Below are positions 8,686-17,857 of a stretch of DNA of 64,000 nucleotides, in pieces. Each line of letters begins with the position of its first letter. Positions within the stretch are counted from its first letter, which is position 1. Position numbers and translations under genes: made by a program. The notes beneath the pieces were generated by a model that saw only the letters and a list, made by a program, of their open reading frames with translations, was not told where the DNA came from and ran no database searches. The stretch comes from Komarekiella delphini-convector SJRDD-AB1 (GTDB taxonomy: Bacteria; Cyanobacteriota; Cyanobacteriia; Cyanobacteriales; Nostocaceae): NCBI RefSeq assembly GCF_014831675.1, contig NZ_VJXY01000013.1, forward strand, positions 62,001 through 126,000, read 5' to 3'.

Positions 8686-9141
8686 AGTTACTTACTCTGA
8701 ATATGTGTGATTTATCTAATTTTGCTCTGTAGTATTTGTGTGGTCAGTGATTAACTAATAAATTTTTTGTGGTCTGTGGGAAATTTATTTGCTCAAACTC
8801 TAAACAAGATTTTGTGTCAGTTAAATAGCAAATGCACACTGATATATGTCGGAAACATAGAGTTTTTGGGTGTTTTATAGTGGGGGCTGACATTTATCAA
8901 TCTGCTTAAGTCACTAGTATAGCCAGAAAATCATTAGGGTAAAATCTACCACAAAAAGGAAGTCTGAGCCGCAAAACTGCTACCGATAACTTCGGGTGGA
9001 ATTTCCTAACTGGATGTTGCCCTTATCCTAGCTATGATATTAGTTTCATTCTGTCCTGCTTAAGTTCCAGAACTATACAAAGCTTTTGCCTTAAGTTTGA
9101 AATAATTGTGCAACCCTTTGTCAACTGATGATGCTACATGA
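8686..9141. other. Spacer without recognised features
   Basis: About 456 bp upstream of the DUF1361 gene and downstream of the exported hypothetical on the same strand. I see no ORF with a good start, no strong hairpin and no match to a cobalamin or other riboswitch core. Confidence 0.4.
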
Positions 9142-10194
9142 CTAACGCAATAGCACTCGGCTGCGAGGGCCGATCGCTTGCTTGGGTAAAGAGGATTTTA
9201 TACAGCTATTTCCAGAATCCTGTGAACAAACACCCGAAGCAAGCGTTGATGGGTTGACAATCACTCGATTAACTCCAGAAGAATTACTGCGACTCAACTC
9301 TATATTGGGTGTAGCAGGCGATAGAGAATTAGATTCAGATGTGTACACTGTAGGCGTTGGTGAAATTAATGTCTGGGATACAGTTTCGGCGATCGCACTA
9401 TCATTACTAACTACAGGTAAAGGTGTGGGTATGCTACCACCGCCAATTACTGGTGTGGGAGTGGGTGTACTACCGCCAACTACTGGTGTGGGAGTTATGA
9501 GAGTTGCAGTTGTAGGTACTTTGATTGTCAATCTTGCCAAGGGGGAGTTAGTCATGTTCAAGGAAGTGACGCTTGGCGAACCTGGGATATCGGACTTGAA
9601 ATCAAACACTGTGGGAGTTGCACCACCATTGTGATCGCTATATCGCACTCCGTATCCACTCACTTCAAAAGTACCCTGATACTGGTTTCCAGTTTTTGGA
9701 TCAGTAACAGTTCCAGTGTATAAAGCCTTTGTGAGATTAAATTCATCTTGAACTACTCCTTGAAATGTAGTTCCTGCTAATCTTCCCTGATATTTATAAG
9801 GCGTTAATTCACCACCTGAGAGAACTGGTGAAGTGACAACACCATTGAAAGAGACAATAGGAATGCCTTTAAAGTCAACATAGTAATGTAGACTACCATC
9901 TGAGCGTGTTCTTACAGCTACATAATCTGACTTGTACACAGGAACGTAATTGGGATTATTTCTAGAACCTATATTCCGCGAGTATGTTCCTGTGGTATCA
10001 GTATCTACACGTGTAACGCTCTGATTGAAATTGGGATTAATGCTAGGAAGTTGAATAGTTCCTGACAATGTACCAGTACTTTGAATTGTGATTTGAGCAG
10101 AAGCGCTTGCTCCACTTAAACCGATGATGACTGCGACTAAACTGCTGCTGCTAACAACTGCACAACCTAGTTTAATTGATGAATTTAATTTCAT
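9142..10194 (-). CDS. Exported hypothetical protein with Thr/Pro-rich linker
   Basis: No named family was recognised. From the ATG at 10194 the protein starts MKLNSSIKLGCAVVSSSS and continues to a signal-peptide cleavage site near GASASAQ. The frame is open up to an ATG at 10236, but that would add 14 charged residues before the signal peptide. The mature part has a beta-rich domain of about 190 residues (YVPVYKSDYVAVRTRSDGSL, YQGRLAGTTFQGVV, YQGTFEVSGYGVRY). A low-complexity linker with TPTPVVGG and PTPTPVIGGG follows (about residues 230-265), then a Ser-rich tail. It probably acts outside the cytoplasm. It lies upstream of nothing on its strand and downstream of the porin gene, about 110 bp apart. 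Confidence 0.72.
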   Translation of the reverse strand: MKLNSSIKLGCAVVSSSSLVAVIIGLSGASASAQITIQSTGTLSGTIQLPSINPNFNQSVTRVDTDTTGTYSRNIGSRNNPNYVPVYKSDYVAVRTRSDGSLHYYVDFKGIPIVSFNGVVTSPVLSGGELTPYKYQGRLAGTTFQGVVQDEFNLTKALYTGTVTDPKTGNQYQGTFEVSGYGVRYSDHNGGATPTVFDFKSDIPGSPSVTSLNMTNSPLARLTIKVPTTATLITPTPVVGGSTPTPTPVIGGGSIPTPLPVVSNDSAIAETVSQTLISPTPTVYTSESNSLSPATPNIELSRSNSSGVNRVIVNPSTLASGVCSQDSGNSCIKSSLPKQAIGPRSRVLLR

Positions 10195-10344
10195 GGAAAG
10201 TTTGCTCTTTTTATCACTTATGAAAAAAACACGCATGGATTTTTAGGCAAGTTTTCCTTGCTTATACTGCGTGACGCTAGTATTCAACACTGAGTACAGC
10301 AGTATAAATCAAGCATATTTTATTACTTTTACACCAGTACAAAA

Positions 10345-12216
10345 TTAAAACCGGAAAGTTGCTCTTAGCGCTCCGACTACTAAAGGCTCATTAGCAGCGT
10401 TGTGATCAGGATTGAATATGACGAATACGCCTGGAGTCAAGGCAATATTGTCATTCAACTGAGCGCGGTAAAAAAGTTCTACATGAATTGATGTGTCCCT
10501 GCGATCGCCTGCTGTCCCACCATCAGAAAAGTTAGGAAAATTAAATCCTTCAGGTAAAGTACTGGAAGTAATTTTGGGAGGTTGTCCTACGAGAACACCC
10601 CCTAAATTGCCAGGACGCAGCAAATTGGGAAAAGCAGCGAACACCAGCCAATTTGTGGTTTCCACACTTCCAGAAAGGTTAACTGCTTGGGAAGAAGAAA
10701 AACCACCCCAACCACCCAACTGCAAATTAGGGTTGATCCGCCAAGCAACGGTAGCGCCAACAGCTTGAGTATCGAAAGCTGTTGCATCTGCAAAAGGCGA
10801 AAGCAACTGATTATCGCCGATACCAGTTCCTAGTAAGCCATCAGGGGAGTGGGAGTAAAGATAATGCACTCCGACATCAATGTCATTGGTGGGTGCTAAG
10901 CTTAGCTGAGCGCCAGCAGTCCATCTACCACCAAATAGACCAGCTTGGTTGCTATTACCTGGAAAACTGGGAATTTCTGCACTATAAACGCCCTGTAGAC
11001 TGATGCGATCGCTAATTTGCCAGTCAAAACCTATACCACCAGTACCGTTACCAATGCCTAAAATCGGGTTACGCTGACCAAATAAAGAAATTGCGCCGTC
11101 GCCAGACCCTTCTAAAGGATTAATACCGCGAAAAGTATTAACTGGGTTGACTCCCGCTGTACCTACAACAACCCCGAAGTTATTTGAGAGTGAAAATCTA
11201 TAAGACAAGTCACTAATAACTAGATTGTTGTCTGTATTTGACTCGAAACCCAACCGCCCCATATTTGTAGATACTAACGATGCAGTAGAACCCAAATTAC
11301 CCGCAGATAAGCCTGTTAGCAATAAATCTCGCCCTGTAAACGAAGTTGCTAACGTTAGTTGCACACTATTGGTGAAAGTAAAATTAGTTTCTCCTTTGCG
11401 TTCAGGTACTCCATCTCTAGGAAATAAATCTACATCAGTGCTATTAGTTCCTTGCACGCTAAAAATGGCTTGACCAAACAGTCTAGTAGTTGTGGAAAAC
11501 TGATTCGGCTGTAATTCGTCTGTTCGGTCTTGAACAGTCTCTAAACGCTCCTGTAATTGCTGCAACTCTCCTTGAAATTCGGCTTGCAACCTTTGCAGTT
11601 GAATTAAATCTTCATTGTTAACAGTATTAATTTTATTGTTAGTAATAAATTCGTTAATCCTCACCAGACAAGCATTTAAACCAACAGCAAATTCATAACG
11701 GCTGATGGTACGGTTGCCTAGATAAGTGCCATTAGGGTATCCAGAAATGCAGCCATAGCGCTCTATTAAAGACTGCAAAGCAGCAAAAGCCCAGTTAGAG
11801 GGTTGCACATCTTCAAGTTGCGACACCGATGTAATTTCAGACATCTCGTTGTCTGAGTCTGAATTTATAGGTTGTAGAGAAGAGAATTCTTTTGTGTTTT
11901 CTTGATTCTGTGCAACTTCTATTACAGGTTGAGAATTTTTGAATTCAGGTAAGTTAGGAGAACTTTGGAATTGAATTTTTTCTCTACTTTTTTTCAGTAT
12001 ATTTTTGTACTTAGTTTTTATAGCTGATGAGGGAGTTGGGATTCCATCTAGTTGTATGAACTCGGGCGGTGTAATTTCAGCAGGCGGAACGACTTGAGGC
12101 AAGTGTTCTTGCGCTGACTGCTGCACCAGCTTATCTGACTGAATTACAGGCTGTTCTGGTAAATTAAGCGCAGATATTGACGCTGTTGTTAGCACACCCG
12201 TTATCAGTAGACTCAT
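10345..12216 (-). CDS. SLH-domain iron-uptake porin (cyanobacterial OprB/Som family)
   Basis: The 623-residue protein follows the cyanobacterial outer-membrane porin plan. It has a short signal peptide (MSLLITGVLTTASISALN), a Pro/Gln-rich linker, an S-layer homology domain (about 125-195: VSQLEDVQPSNWAFAALQSL, ISGYPNGTYLGNRTISRYE), a coiled coil (about 200-235: LQRLQAEFQGELQQLQERLE) and a C-terminal OprB-like beta-barrel ending in the aromatic ALRATFRF. Related porins in cyanobacteria have been linked to uptake of inorganic iron; the SLH domain should anchor the barrel to peptidoglycan. The ATG at 12216 is supported by AGGAGTG a few bases upstream. Its position beside the metal-transport region fits that role. 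Confidence 0.9.
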   Translation of the reverse strand: MSLLITGVLTTASISALNLPEQPVIQSDKLVQQSAQEHLPQVVPPAEITPPEFIQLDGIPTPSSAIKTKYKNILKKSREKIQFQSSPNLPEFKNSQPVIEVAQNQENTKEFSSLQPINSDSDNEMSEITSVSQLEDVQPSNWAFAALQSLIERYGCISGYPNGTYLGNRTISRYEFAVGLNACLVRINEFITNNKINTVNNEDLIQLQRLQAEFQGELQQLQERLETVQDRTDELQPNQFSTTTRLFGQAIFSVQGTNSTDVDLFPRDGVPERKGETNFTFTNSVQLTLATSFTGRDLLLTGLSAGNLGSTASLVSTNMGRLGFESNTDNNLVISDLSYRFSLSNNFGVVVGTAGVNPVNTFRGINPLEGSGDGAISLFGQRNPILGIGNGTGGIGFDWQISDRISLQGVYSAEIPSFPGNSNQAGLFGGRWTAGAQLSLAPTNDIDVGVHYLYSHSPDGLLGTGIGDNQLLSPFADATAFDTQAVGATVAWRINPNLQLGGWGGFSSSQAVNLSGSVETTNWLVFAAFPNLLRPGNLGGVLVGQPPKITSSTLPEGFNFPNFSDGGTAGDRRDTSIHVELFYRAQLNDNIALTPGVFVIFNPDHNAANEPLVVGALRATFRF

Positions 12217-12341
12217 ATCACTCCTGGTATTTCATTTGACTTGCACCAATATTTCTTTTGACAAACAAAGTTGGTGCGCGTCAGGAATATTTCTATAAAA
12301 TTAGTGATAAAAGTTACTAAGTCCTCTGCATGTGCCAAGAA

Positions 12342-12370
12342 GTAGAGACGTTGCATTGCAACGTCTCTAC
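12342..12370. repeat. Palindromic repeat GTAGAGACGTTGCA/TGCAACGTCTCTAC
   Basis: Fourteen-base arms around a single T form a perfect inverted repeat. It is the best-preserved of three copies in the window (7787-7813 and 801-828 are the others). Confidence 0.88.
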
Positions 12371-12463
12371 ATGTTTTATCTGTCACATTCTTGTTTTTAA
12401 TCGGTATAAAGTCGTCTAAAGACGACTATTAATGGGAATTTTAAATTTTCTGGTATCAAAAAG

Positions 12464-12504
12464 ACGTGAGCTTCTAACGAACGGCATTCGTTAGAAGCTC
12501 ACGT
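12464..12504 (-). terminator. Probable rho-independent terminator of the 12580-13065 gene
   Basis: Eighteen-base perfect arms (12464-12481 and 12487-12504) around a 5-base loop. Read on the minus strand, the hairpin is followed by CTTTTTG. It lies about 75 bp past the stop of the minus-strand lipoprotein gene, so a terminator role is plausible. A dispersed palindromic repeat is the alternative. Confidence 0.55.
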
Positions 12505-12579
12505 TAATTTAGCTGAAAGCCTTTATGGATAGGGGGAATACATCAACAAAAGTAAGTATTAACCGATTTCCTAGATGGA

Positions 12580-13065
12580 TTATTCTGGCTGACTACAATA
12601 TTTATTCAGATCTCTCACTAATACATCCGATCGCTTACCAACAGTTGTGGCTGCTGTTGTCAGTGCTGAGTCAATTTCGGCTCTAGACTTTTGGATTTTT
12701 TCCCTACCCGATACTGAGTCTTCGGCTGTTTTAGCTGCGCCCAGAGCCTTAGCCGCCTTGGCGATCGCTTGATAGAGAGTTTCAAAAGCTTTCACAAAAC
12801 CGTTTTGAAATTCTTTCAACTTGGGATCTTTTAAGTTCAGTTCCTTAATCGATTTAGTAATGTACTCTAAATCCTTAGCCAGTTGAACGCTGGTTACGAC
12901 CTGCTTTCCTTTATTTGCATCCATCAGAGAAGTTCCTGCATTGACGAGCTTAATTAGTCGCTGACATTGGGAGGCCTTATTATCGTTGCAACTAGTAACC
13001 AACAATGCAATGCTCAGACTAACAGGAGCAATAACAGTACATTTACGCGATACAGATGTTAACAC
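12580..13065 (-). CDS. Small predicted lipoprotein, hypothetical
   Basis: The 161-residue protein has a hydrophobic leader ending in the lipobox LLVTSC, so it is predicted to be a lipoprotein of the periplasmic face. The mature part is mostly helical and charged (LVNAGTSLMDANKGKQ, LAKDLEYITKSIKEL, FETLYQAIAKAAKALG), with few aromatic residues. No family was recognised. The start is GTG at 13065, the only start that keeps the complete leader. The gene lies between the porin and the nickel-type ECF genes on the same strand. Repeats separate it from the ECF genes. Confidence 0.72.
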   Translation of the reverse strand: MLTSVSRKCTVIAPVSLSIALLVTSCNDNKASQCQRLIKLVNAGTSLMDANKGKQVVTSVQLAKDLEYITKSIKELNLKDPKLKEFQNGFVKAFETLYQAIAKAAKALGAAKTAEDSVSGREKIQKSRAEIDSALTTAATTVGKRSDVLVRDLNKYCSQPE

Positions 13066-13447
13066 TTTAATAGCAGTTATACCTAATTAATAGTATTCAA
13101 TCTTACGAGCAAAAGTAGTATTTGGGGTAGAGGGCAGGGGGGCAGGGGGGAGAAGAAGGAGCAGAGGGGCAGAAGAAATATATTTTACTGGACTTACGCA
13201 AAAACCTTCTCAAACTCTTATTACTTTTCTGCGTTCGCGTAGCGTGTCGTAGACAGACGCTCCGCGAACGTGTCCTTTGCGTCCTTTGTGGTTCGTTATT
13301 CCATTAATTTGCGTAAGTCCTAATTTTAGAATGCAACAATGAGTCTTTGATATTCGCGAACGAGTCTTTGATACTCGCCTCCCCTGCTCCCCCTGCCCCT
13401 CCCCTGCCCCTCTACCCTCTATCTCCTACCTCTTCACTCTGGCAAAA
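13066..13447. repeat. Compound spacer repeat: purine run, palindromic element, 21-bp unit, pyrimidine run
   Basis: This spacer has a G-rich run (about 13128-13175), a palindromic element (13190-13320), then ATGCAACAATGAG leading into one full and one partial copy of a 21-bp unit (CTTTGATATTCG core, 13341-13380), and a C-rich run to about 13425. The same order without the palindromic element is found at 42780-43130, where the 21-bp unit is repeated eight times. The locus therefore looks like a compound repeat that was later invaded. Confidence 0.75.
13190..13320. mobile_element. MITE-like element with GGACTTACGCAAA terminal inverted repeats
   Basis: The 13-bp ends GGACTTACGCAAA (13190-13202) and TTTGCGTAAGTCC (13308-13320) are perfect inverted repeats, 131 bp apart end to end. 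The interior has another hairpin-prone stretch (GCGTTCGCGTAGCG facing CGCTCCGCGAACG). No ORF is inside. A clean target duplication is not evident. It interrupts the compound repeat of this spacer. A lone similar end (ACTTACGCAAAGG) occurs near 23714. Confidence 0.7.
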
Positions 13448-14212
13448 TCACCAGTCTATCGGCAAACCCAACTGGTCTAAAGTATCCCCATCTTGCAAAA
13501 GTGACTGAATGTTGCCGTCTATTTGAATGCGACCAGCAGATAGTACCAAAGCACGTTGAGTGACTCTGCCTAACCAATTTAGATCATGGGAGGCAATTAA
13601 CATTACCTGCACAGGCAACTTTAACAATACCTGCGCCAGGTGACGCCGCCATGATGGGTCAAGACCGTTAGTCGGCTCATCCAAAATTAGAATTGTCGGT
13701 TCTAGGGATAAAATCGCAGCTAGGGCAGCAAGGCGTCTTTGTCCACCAGAAAGTTCGTGGGCGGAACGGTTGGCGTAAGCTTCTAAGCCAAAATCAGCTA
13801 ATAATTGTCGGGCCCGATCAATTGCGATTGCTGGTGGTACGCCATAGTTGCGTGGCCCAAAGGTTACATCTTCTAAAATGGTGGGCATGAATAGTTGGTC
13901 GTTGGCATCTTGGAAACTAAAGCCAATTTGACGACGTACTTGGGGCAGAGTTGTAGGTTCTACTGGGATGCCATTAATCCAAATTTTGCCAGTTCGTGGT
14001 TGTTTTAAGCCAATCAGGTTCTCCAGCAAGGTGCTTTTTCCAGAACCAGTTGCTCCCATTAATGCTACGCGATCGCCTCTGTTCAACGTAAATGAAATTT
14101 CTTGTAATACTGGTTCTTGCTGGGAATAGGCATATCCCAAGTTCTGAACTTCGACCACAGCAGTGTGGGAGTTACCGATTGGAGTTTGGGGATTAGATGT
14201 CAAAGATTTCAA
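13448..14212 (-). CDS. ECF transporter ATP-binding subunit, nickel/cobalt type (NikO/CbiO)
   Basis: The 254-residue ATPase energises the neighbouring CbiQ/CbiM-type membrane proteins. It has Walker A GATGSGKST (about residue 54), the Q-loop region FSFQDANDQLF, signature LSGGQRR, Walker B ILILDEPTNGLDP and the switch histidine in IASHD. The FQD.NDQLF pattern is typical of ECF ATPases of the cobalt/nickel group. It is the last gene of the minus-strand set 15810-13448, starting 28 bp after the CbiQ-like gene. The metal is inferred from the partner CbiM-PDGLE fusion. Confidence 0.92.
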   Translation of the reverse strand: MKSLTSNPQTPIGNSHTAVVEVQNLGYAYSQQEPVLQEISFTLNRGDRVALMGATGSGKSTLLENLIGLKQPRTGKIWINGIPVEPTTLPQVRRQIGFSFQDANDQLFMPTILEDVTFGPRNYGVPPAIAIDRARQLLADFGLEAYANRSAHELSGGQRRLAALAAILSLEPTILILDEPTNGLDPSWRRHLAQVLLKLPVQVMLIASHDLNWLGRVTQRALVLSAGRIQIDGNIQSLLQDGDTLDQLGLPIDW

Positions 14213-14240
14213 GATTCACAACTCAAAATGCACAACTGAG

Positions 14241-14894
14241 CTAAATTCTGTAAGAAGTTAAGGTCAAACAAGCAGCGATCGCCCAGGCTACTAATATGGC
14301 AAGACGCTCTTTTGTTCTGAGGGTGGAATCTATGGGCAGTTGTCCATTGTAACCACGAGTTATCATTGCCGCGTAGACTCGCTCTGCCCGATCTAAAGTA
14401 CGGAGATACAAGGCTCCAATCATGGCAGCACTAGCGTAACGCAGCCATCCGGTAGTTCCATTCAAACCGCGTAATTGAGCGCTGCGCTGCATTCGCGTTA
14501 CTTCTGAGAGCAAAATTTCCATATACTGCCCAGTTAAGAGCAAGTTTTCCTTTAAAGGTGCTGGTACTGGTAAGCTCTTGAGGGCAATGCCGAAACTGTG
14601 TGGTGGTAAGGTTAACAAAAAACTATTCATAGTGATTAGACAAACAAGGGAACGTACCAGCAAAAAACTGGCTCGTTCCCATCCCAAGGGTAACGCCAGT
14701 AATGACAGGAAAATCAATTCTGTACCGAGTAATCCCCCCATACGGCGAATTGGTACGCGCAATAGTGCAACCCATAAAAGAGCGATCGCGCCATAGACAC
14801 ACAAGCTAGACCAAGCATGATACTTTAACAAAGCTGCCCCCACCACAATCACCAGGGACAGTTGCAACCGTAAGGGCAAAGAAAGTTTAAGCAT
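14241..14894 (-). CDS. ECF transporter transmembrane (T) subunit, CbiQ/NikQ type
   Basis: The 217-residue protein has four to five membrane helices. It carries the coupling motif with alternating small and Arg residues late in the protein (QRSAQLRGLNG, then RAERVYAAMITRGYNG), which contacts the ATPases in ECF transporters. It overlaps the upstream CbiM-like gene by 8 bp and precedes the ATPase, so the three genes are probably one operon. The protein is somewhat shorter than the second CbiQ (269 aa) at 17048. Confidence 0.9.
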   Translation of the reverse strand: MLKLSLPLRLQLSLVIVVGAALLKYHAWSSLCVYGAIALLWVALLRVPIRRMGGLLGTELIFLSLLALPLGWERASFLLVRSLVCLITMNSFLLTLPPHSFGIALKSLPVPAPLKENLLLTGQYMEILLSEVTRMQRSAQLRGLNGTTGWLRYASAAMIGALYLRTLDRAERVYAAMITRGYNGQLPIDSTLRTKERLAILVAWAIAACLTLTSYRI

Positions 14895-15810
14895 TATTCG
14901 GTTTCACAACCTTGGCAATTCCAAAAGCAACGGCAAAGCAAACCGCAGCTCCCAAAAGTCCAGCAATACTAGTGCCAATAGGGCCCAAACCCTCAATACT
15001 GTAGTCAGCTAACGGTGTCGGTACAATTACCCGCACTTGCTCAGCTAAGTCGATGAAGCCTAAATTCTCAGCAACTCTTTCTAAGCCATCAGGCCATGCT
15101 GAGGCAAACAGTGACAGCACACCTGCAATCAGAAAAATGCTGACAATGGGCACTGACCAGCCGCGAAACTCGTACTGTTCCCCTGGTAACAAATCTGGTC
15201 GCGCTGTAGACAGGTAAGTCAGCACACCCCCAGTAATCAAACCTTCGCCAATGCCAATGAGAATATGCACACCAGTCATGGCTGGTAAAACTATGGTTGT
15301 GGGCGCAGTTCCAGATAGAACTAACTCAATGGCACAAGCTAAAGCTGCTACCACTACACTCACGCCAGCTGCTATGCCAGCAGCCAAGGGTAAACGCCCT
15401 TTAGAACCCCCAAACAGCCGTTGTAAGGTTTGAGTTAACCCCCAGCCAACCCAAACACCAATTACTGCCATGTTTAAAATATTCGCTCCTAAAGCTGTAA
15501 TTCCACCGTCAGCAAATAGCACAGCTTGAATAATTAAAACCGTGGCAATGCACAACGTTCCCGCCCAAGGACTGCCCAAGATGATCGCTGCTAAGGTTCC
15601 CCCCAATAAGTGACCGCTAGTACCTCCTGCTACAGGAAAATTGATCATCTGAGCGGCAAAAATAAAAGCGGTGGTCAGACCTAGTATGGGAGCACGACGG
15701 ACACCAAAGGCCTGTTGCGATCGCCCAAAGGAGATAAAAAGCGCTGCCGCACTCAATAAACCAGTAGCCGCTGCCACTGGTGGAGATACAAACCCATCAG
15801 GTATATGCAT
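14887..15810 (-). CDS. Nickel/cobalt ECF substrate-binding subunit, CbiM fused to PDGLE domain (NikMN type)
   Basis: The 307-residue protein begins MHIPDGFVSPP, the N-terminal Met-His motif that binds Ni2+ or Co2+ in CbiM/NikM proteins. It continues with MINFPVAGGTSGHLLGG and LFADGGITALGANILNM, which are conserved metal-site segments. A C-terminal extension with PDGLERVAENLGF (about 255) and a last membrane helix corresponds to the PDGLE domain that replaces CbiN in nickel-type systems. This favours nickel over cobalt, but sequence alone does not prove it. It is the first gene of its operon; no riboswitch core was found upstream. Confidence 0.9.
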   Translation of the reverse strand: MHIPDGFVSPPVAAATGLLSAAALFISFGRSQQAFGVRRAPILGLTTAFIFAAQMINFPVAGGTSGHLLGGTLAAIILGSPWAGTLCIATVLIIQAVLFADGGITALGANILNMAVIGVWVGWGLTQTLQRLFGGSKGRLPLAAGIAAGVSVVVAALACAIELVLSGTAPTTIVLPAMTGVHILIGIGEGLITGGVLTYLSTARPDLLPGEQYEFRGWSVPIVSIFLIAGVLSLFASAWPDGLERVAENLGFIDLAEQVRVIVPTPLADYSIEGLGPIGTSIAGLLGAAVCFAVAFGIAKVVKPNNA

Positions 15811-16242
15811 AATTCGTCACTTATTTAATATGTTTATTTAGGCAAAATAATACCAATTCTCTGTAAACTTGCACTTCATGATTACTCTTCCATCTTGACG
15901 TACTTGGCGTACTTGGCGGTTCGTTAAATAAATATTAAGTACATCCTCATAGCAAATTGGTCTAAGTAATATAACTACGGTATCAAATTAATAACAAACA
16001 AGATTTCCCCTCCTTTTGCAATGCCCTACTGGGGGATTTCTATAGTGTTACTTAAGATAGATAGACAATAAAATCTGCGTCAAATAAGATACTTGTCTTT
16101 TTTAAAATAAATTTTTATTCATCATATTTTTTGATTGAGCATTCAGCGCTAGAAAATTCAAAAAATAGAAAAAATTGAGATTTCAGTAATTACTTTAAAA
16201 GTTGCCTACACTTAATTAAATTTAGTATTTCAGACTTTCGAC
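15811..16242. other. Spacer between the two ECF operons
   Basis: About 430 bp, AT-rich. It contains two tandem copies of TACTTGGCG (about 15900-15918). I looked for cobalamin and NiCo riboswitch elements and saw none. No small gene is supported. Confidence 0.45.
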
Positions 16243-17073
16243 TCAAAAGTAACGGAACAGACTTAATATTCTCTGCCGCAACCGTTCTAAAACTGGCCCT
16301 TCCTCAGCTACTCCTTCAGCAAATAACATCTCATATATCAACGGTACTCCTAGCTGTAAATCTTCAAGAACACCACGTTGAGTAAAAACATCCTGCGGTT
16401 TCCCCTCAATTACAAGTTGTCCCCGATCCATAACAAAAATCCAGTCTGCCCAGCGATAAACTAAATCAAGGTCATGGGTTGCCATTAATATTGTTGTGCC
16501 AGCTGCATGAATCTTTTTCAAGGTTGCCATTAAGTTACGAGTATGTAACCTATCTAAATATGCCGTTGGTTCATCTAGCAATAGCAATTGTGGTCTTAGC
16601 ACCATCACATCAGCTATAGAGACTCGCTTTTTTTGCCCTAAACTGAGATGATGTACGGGTCTTTGTGCTAGTTCAATCAGTCCAAATTCAACTAAGGCCT
16701 GCTCAACTCGCTGTTTAATTTCTCCTGTAGGCAATCCTAAATTGCACAACCCATAAGAAATATCTTCTTCAACAGTGGAGGCTACTAATTGTTGCTCTGG
16801 ATCTTGAAAAACTAGCCCGACTTGTTGGCGTAATTTCATCAAAGATTGACGGTCATATTGCAGAGGCTTATCTTGCCATCTCACACTACCTTTATGTGGT
16901 TTATATAAACCATTAGCTAATAAAAATAGTGTGGTTTTACCGCAACCATTTTGACCGATTAATGCACATCTTTTATGAGCAGGAATTCTCAGATTTAAAC
17001 CATTCAACGCTGATTGCTTTGCGCCGGGATAAGTGTAATATACCTGCTCAAATTCGAGTAAAGATTGCTGCAT
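16243..17073 (-). CDS. cbiO: Cobalt ECF transporter ATP-binding subunit CbiO
   Basis: The 276-residue ATPase has Walker A GQNGCGKTT (about 39-47), FQDPEQQLV, signature LSLGQKKR, Walker B LLLLDEPTAYLD and ATHDLD. The FQDPE.QL pattern is typical of the CbiO/EcfA group. It overlaps the cbiQ gene by 26 bp, so it is translated as part of the cbiMNQO operon and is its last gene. The C-terminal extension past residue 225 is normal for CbiO. Confidence 0.93.
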   Translation of the reverse strand: MQQSLLEFEQVYYTYPGAKQSALNGLNLRIPAHKRCALIGQNGCGKTTLFLLANGLYKPHKGSVRWQDKPLQYDRQSLMKLRQQVGLVFQDPEQQLVASTVEEDISYGLCNLGLPTGEIKQRVEQALVEFGLIELAQRPVHHLSLGQKKRVSIADVMVLRPQLLLLDEPTAYLDRLHTRNLMATLKKIHAAGTTILMATHDLDLVYRWADWIFVMDRGQLVIEGKPQDVFTQRGVLEDLQLGVPLIYEMLFAEGVAEEGPVLERLRQRILSLFRYF

Positions 17074-17857
17074 TATACCAATCCACTGCTATTAATATTG
17101 CACAGCCGATAATTGCTTCTATTGCATACCGCTTGGATAGATGATATCGATGAGGATGCCAAACCTGAAATTCTCCATTGAAGCCTCTTGATGCCAAACT
17201 CAAGGAGATTTGACGGTAGTTCTCTAGAGTGCGCTTGAGTAATTGGCTAATCAACAAAGCTAAACTTTTCATCGCAATATTAAAAGTGCGGTAGCCACCA
17301 CGAGCTTGTTGAGCAATCCATAACTCGGCGGCTGTATTTAAGAGAACGAAAATAAAACGGTACATCAGTAATAACAGGTCTGTTAAAAGTACAGGTAAAC
17401 CGATGCAACGTAAAATTTGTAAAAGTTCAGTAAAAGGGATAGTTAATATGATGAAATATAAGCAAGCAAGAGATGCGATCGCTCGTGTCAAAATTGCCAA
17501 TCCCTGCCCAATGCCGTGAACGCTGATGTATACATAATAAGAACCTACGCTCAGCCCAATTATTGAGTCATGTTGTACTGAATGCAGGTGAGCAATATCT
17601 ATGCCATTGATAATTAAAGCTGGTAAACTTGTTAACCAGAAAAGAGTAGCAATGTAGACTAATTTTAAATAGGTTTTTGCAGGAATTCCTGCATAGATGA
17701 TTGTCCAAGCACTAATCCAGATTGCAATCAAAACTTGAGCTAGAGGATGAGTAAAGGCAGTGATGATTAGCAGAGCGATCGCAAATAGCAATTTCTGCTC
17801 AGGCGCTAACCACCGCAACCGATTAGTGTAAGCTAGGGTATCTATTTGCAGAGTCAT
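17048..17857 (-). CDS. cbiQ: Cobalt ECF transporter transmembrane subunit CbiQ
   Basis: The 269-residue membrane protein has about five helices and the CbiQ features LAPEQKLLFAIALLIITAF at the N-terminus, then IAQQARGGYR and ISLSLASRGFNGE as coupling helices. The gene overlaps cbiN by 4 bp (ATGA) and cbiO by 26 bp, the classic arrangement of a translationally coupled operon. Confidence 0.93.
   Translation of the reverse strand: MTLQIDTLAYTNRLRWLAPEQKLLFAIALLIITAFTHPLAQVLIAIWISAWTIIYAGIPAKTYLKLVYIATLFWLTSLPALIINGIDIAHLHSVQHDSIIGLSVGSYYVYISVHGIGQGLAILTRAIASLACLYFIILTIPFTELLQILRCIGLPVLLTDLLLLMYRFIFVLLNTAAELWIAQQARGGYRTFNIAMKSLALLISQLLKRTLENYRQISLSLASRGFNGEFQVWHPHRYHLSKRYAIEAIIGCAILIAVDWYNAAIFTRI

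Larger units (their letters stand above)
12217..12579. other. Spacer with palindromic repeat and terminator-like hairpin
   Basis: About 360 bp between two minus-strand genes. It contains the 29-bp palindrome at 12342-12370, a small perfect hairpin GTCGTC/GACGAC near 12411-12427, and a long hairpin at 12464-12504 described separately. Confidence 0.6.

Noticed and set aside
9182-9634. 150-codon plus-strand frame opposite the exported hypothetical gene.
   Set aside because: It mirrors the Thr/Pro-rich coding sequence of the minus-strand gene, has no ribosome binding site and a composition typical of a shadow frame.
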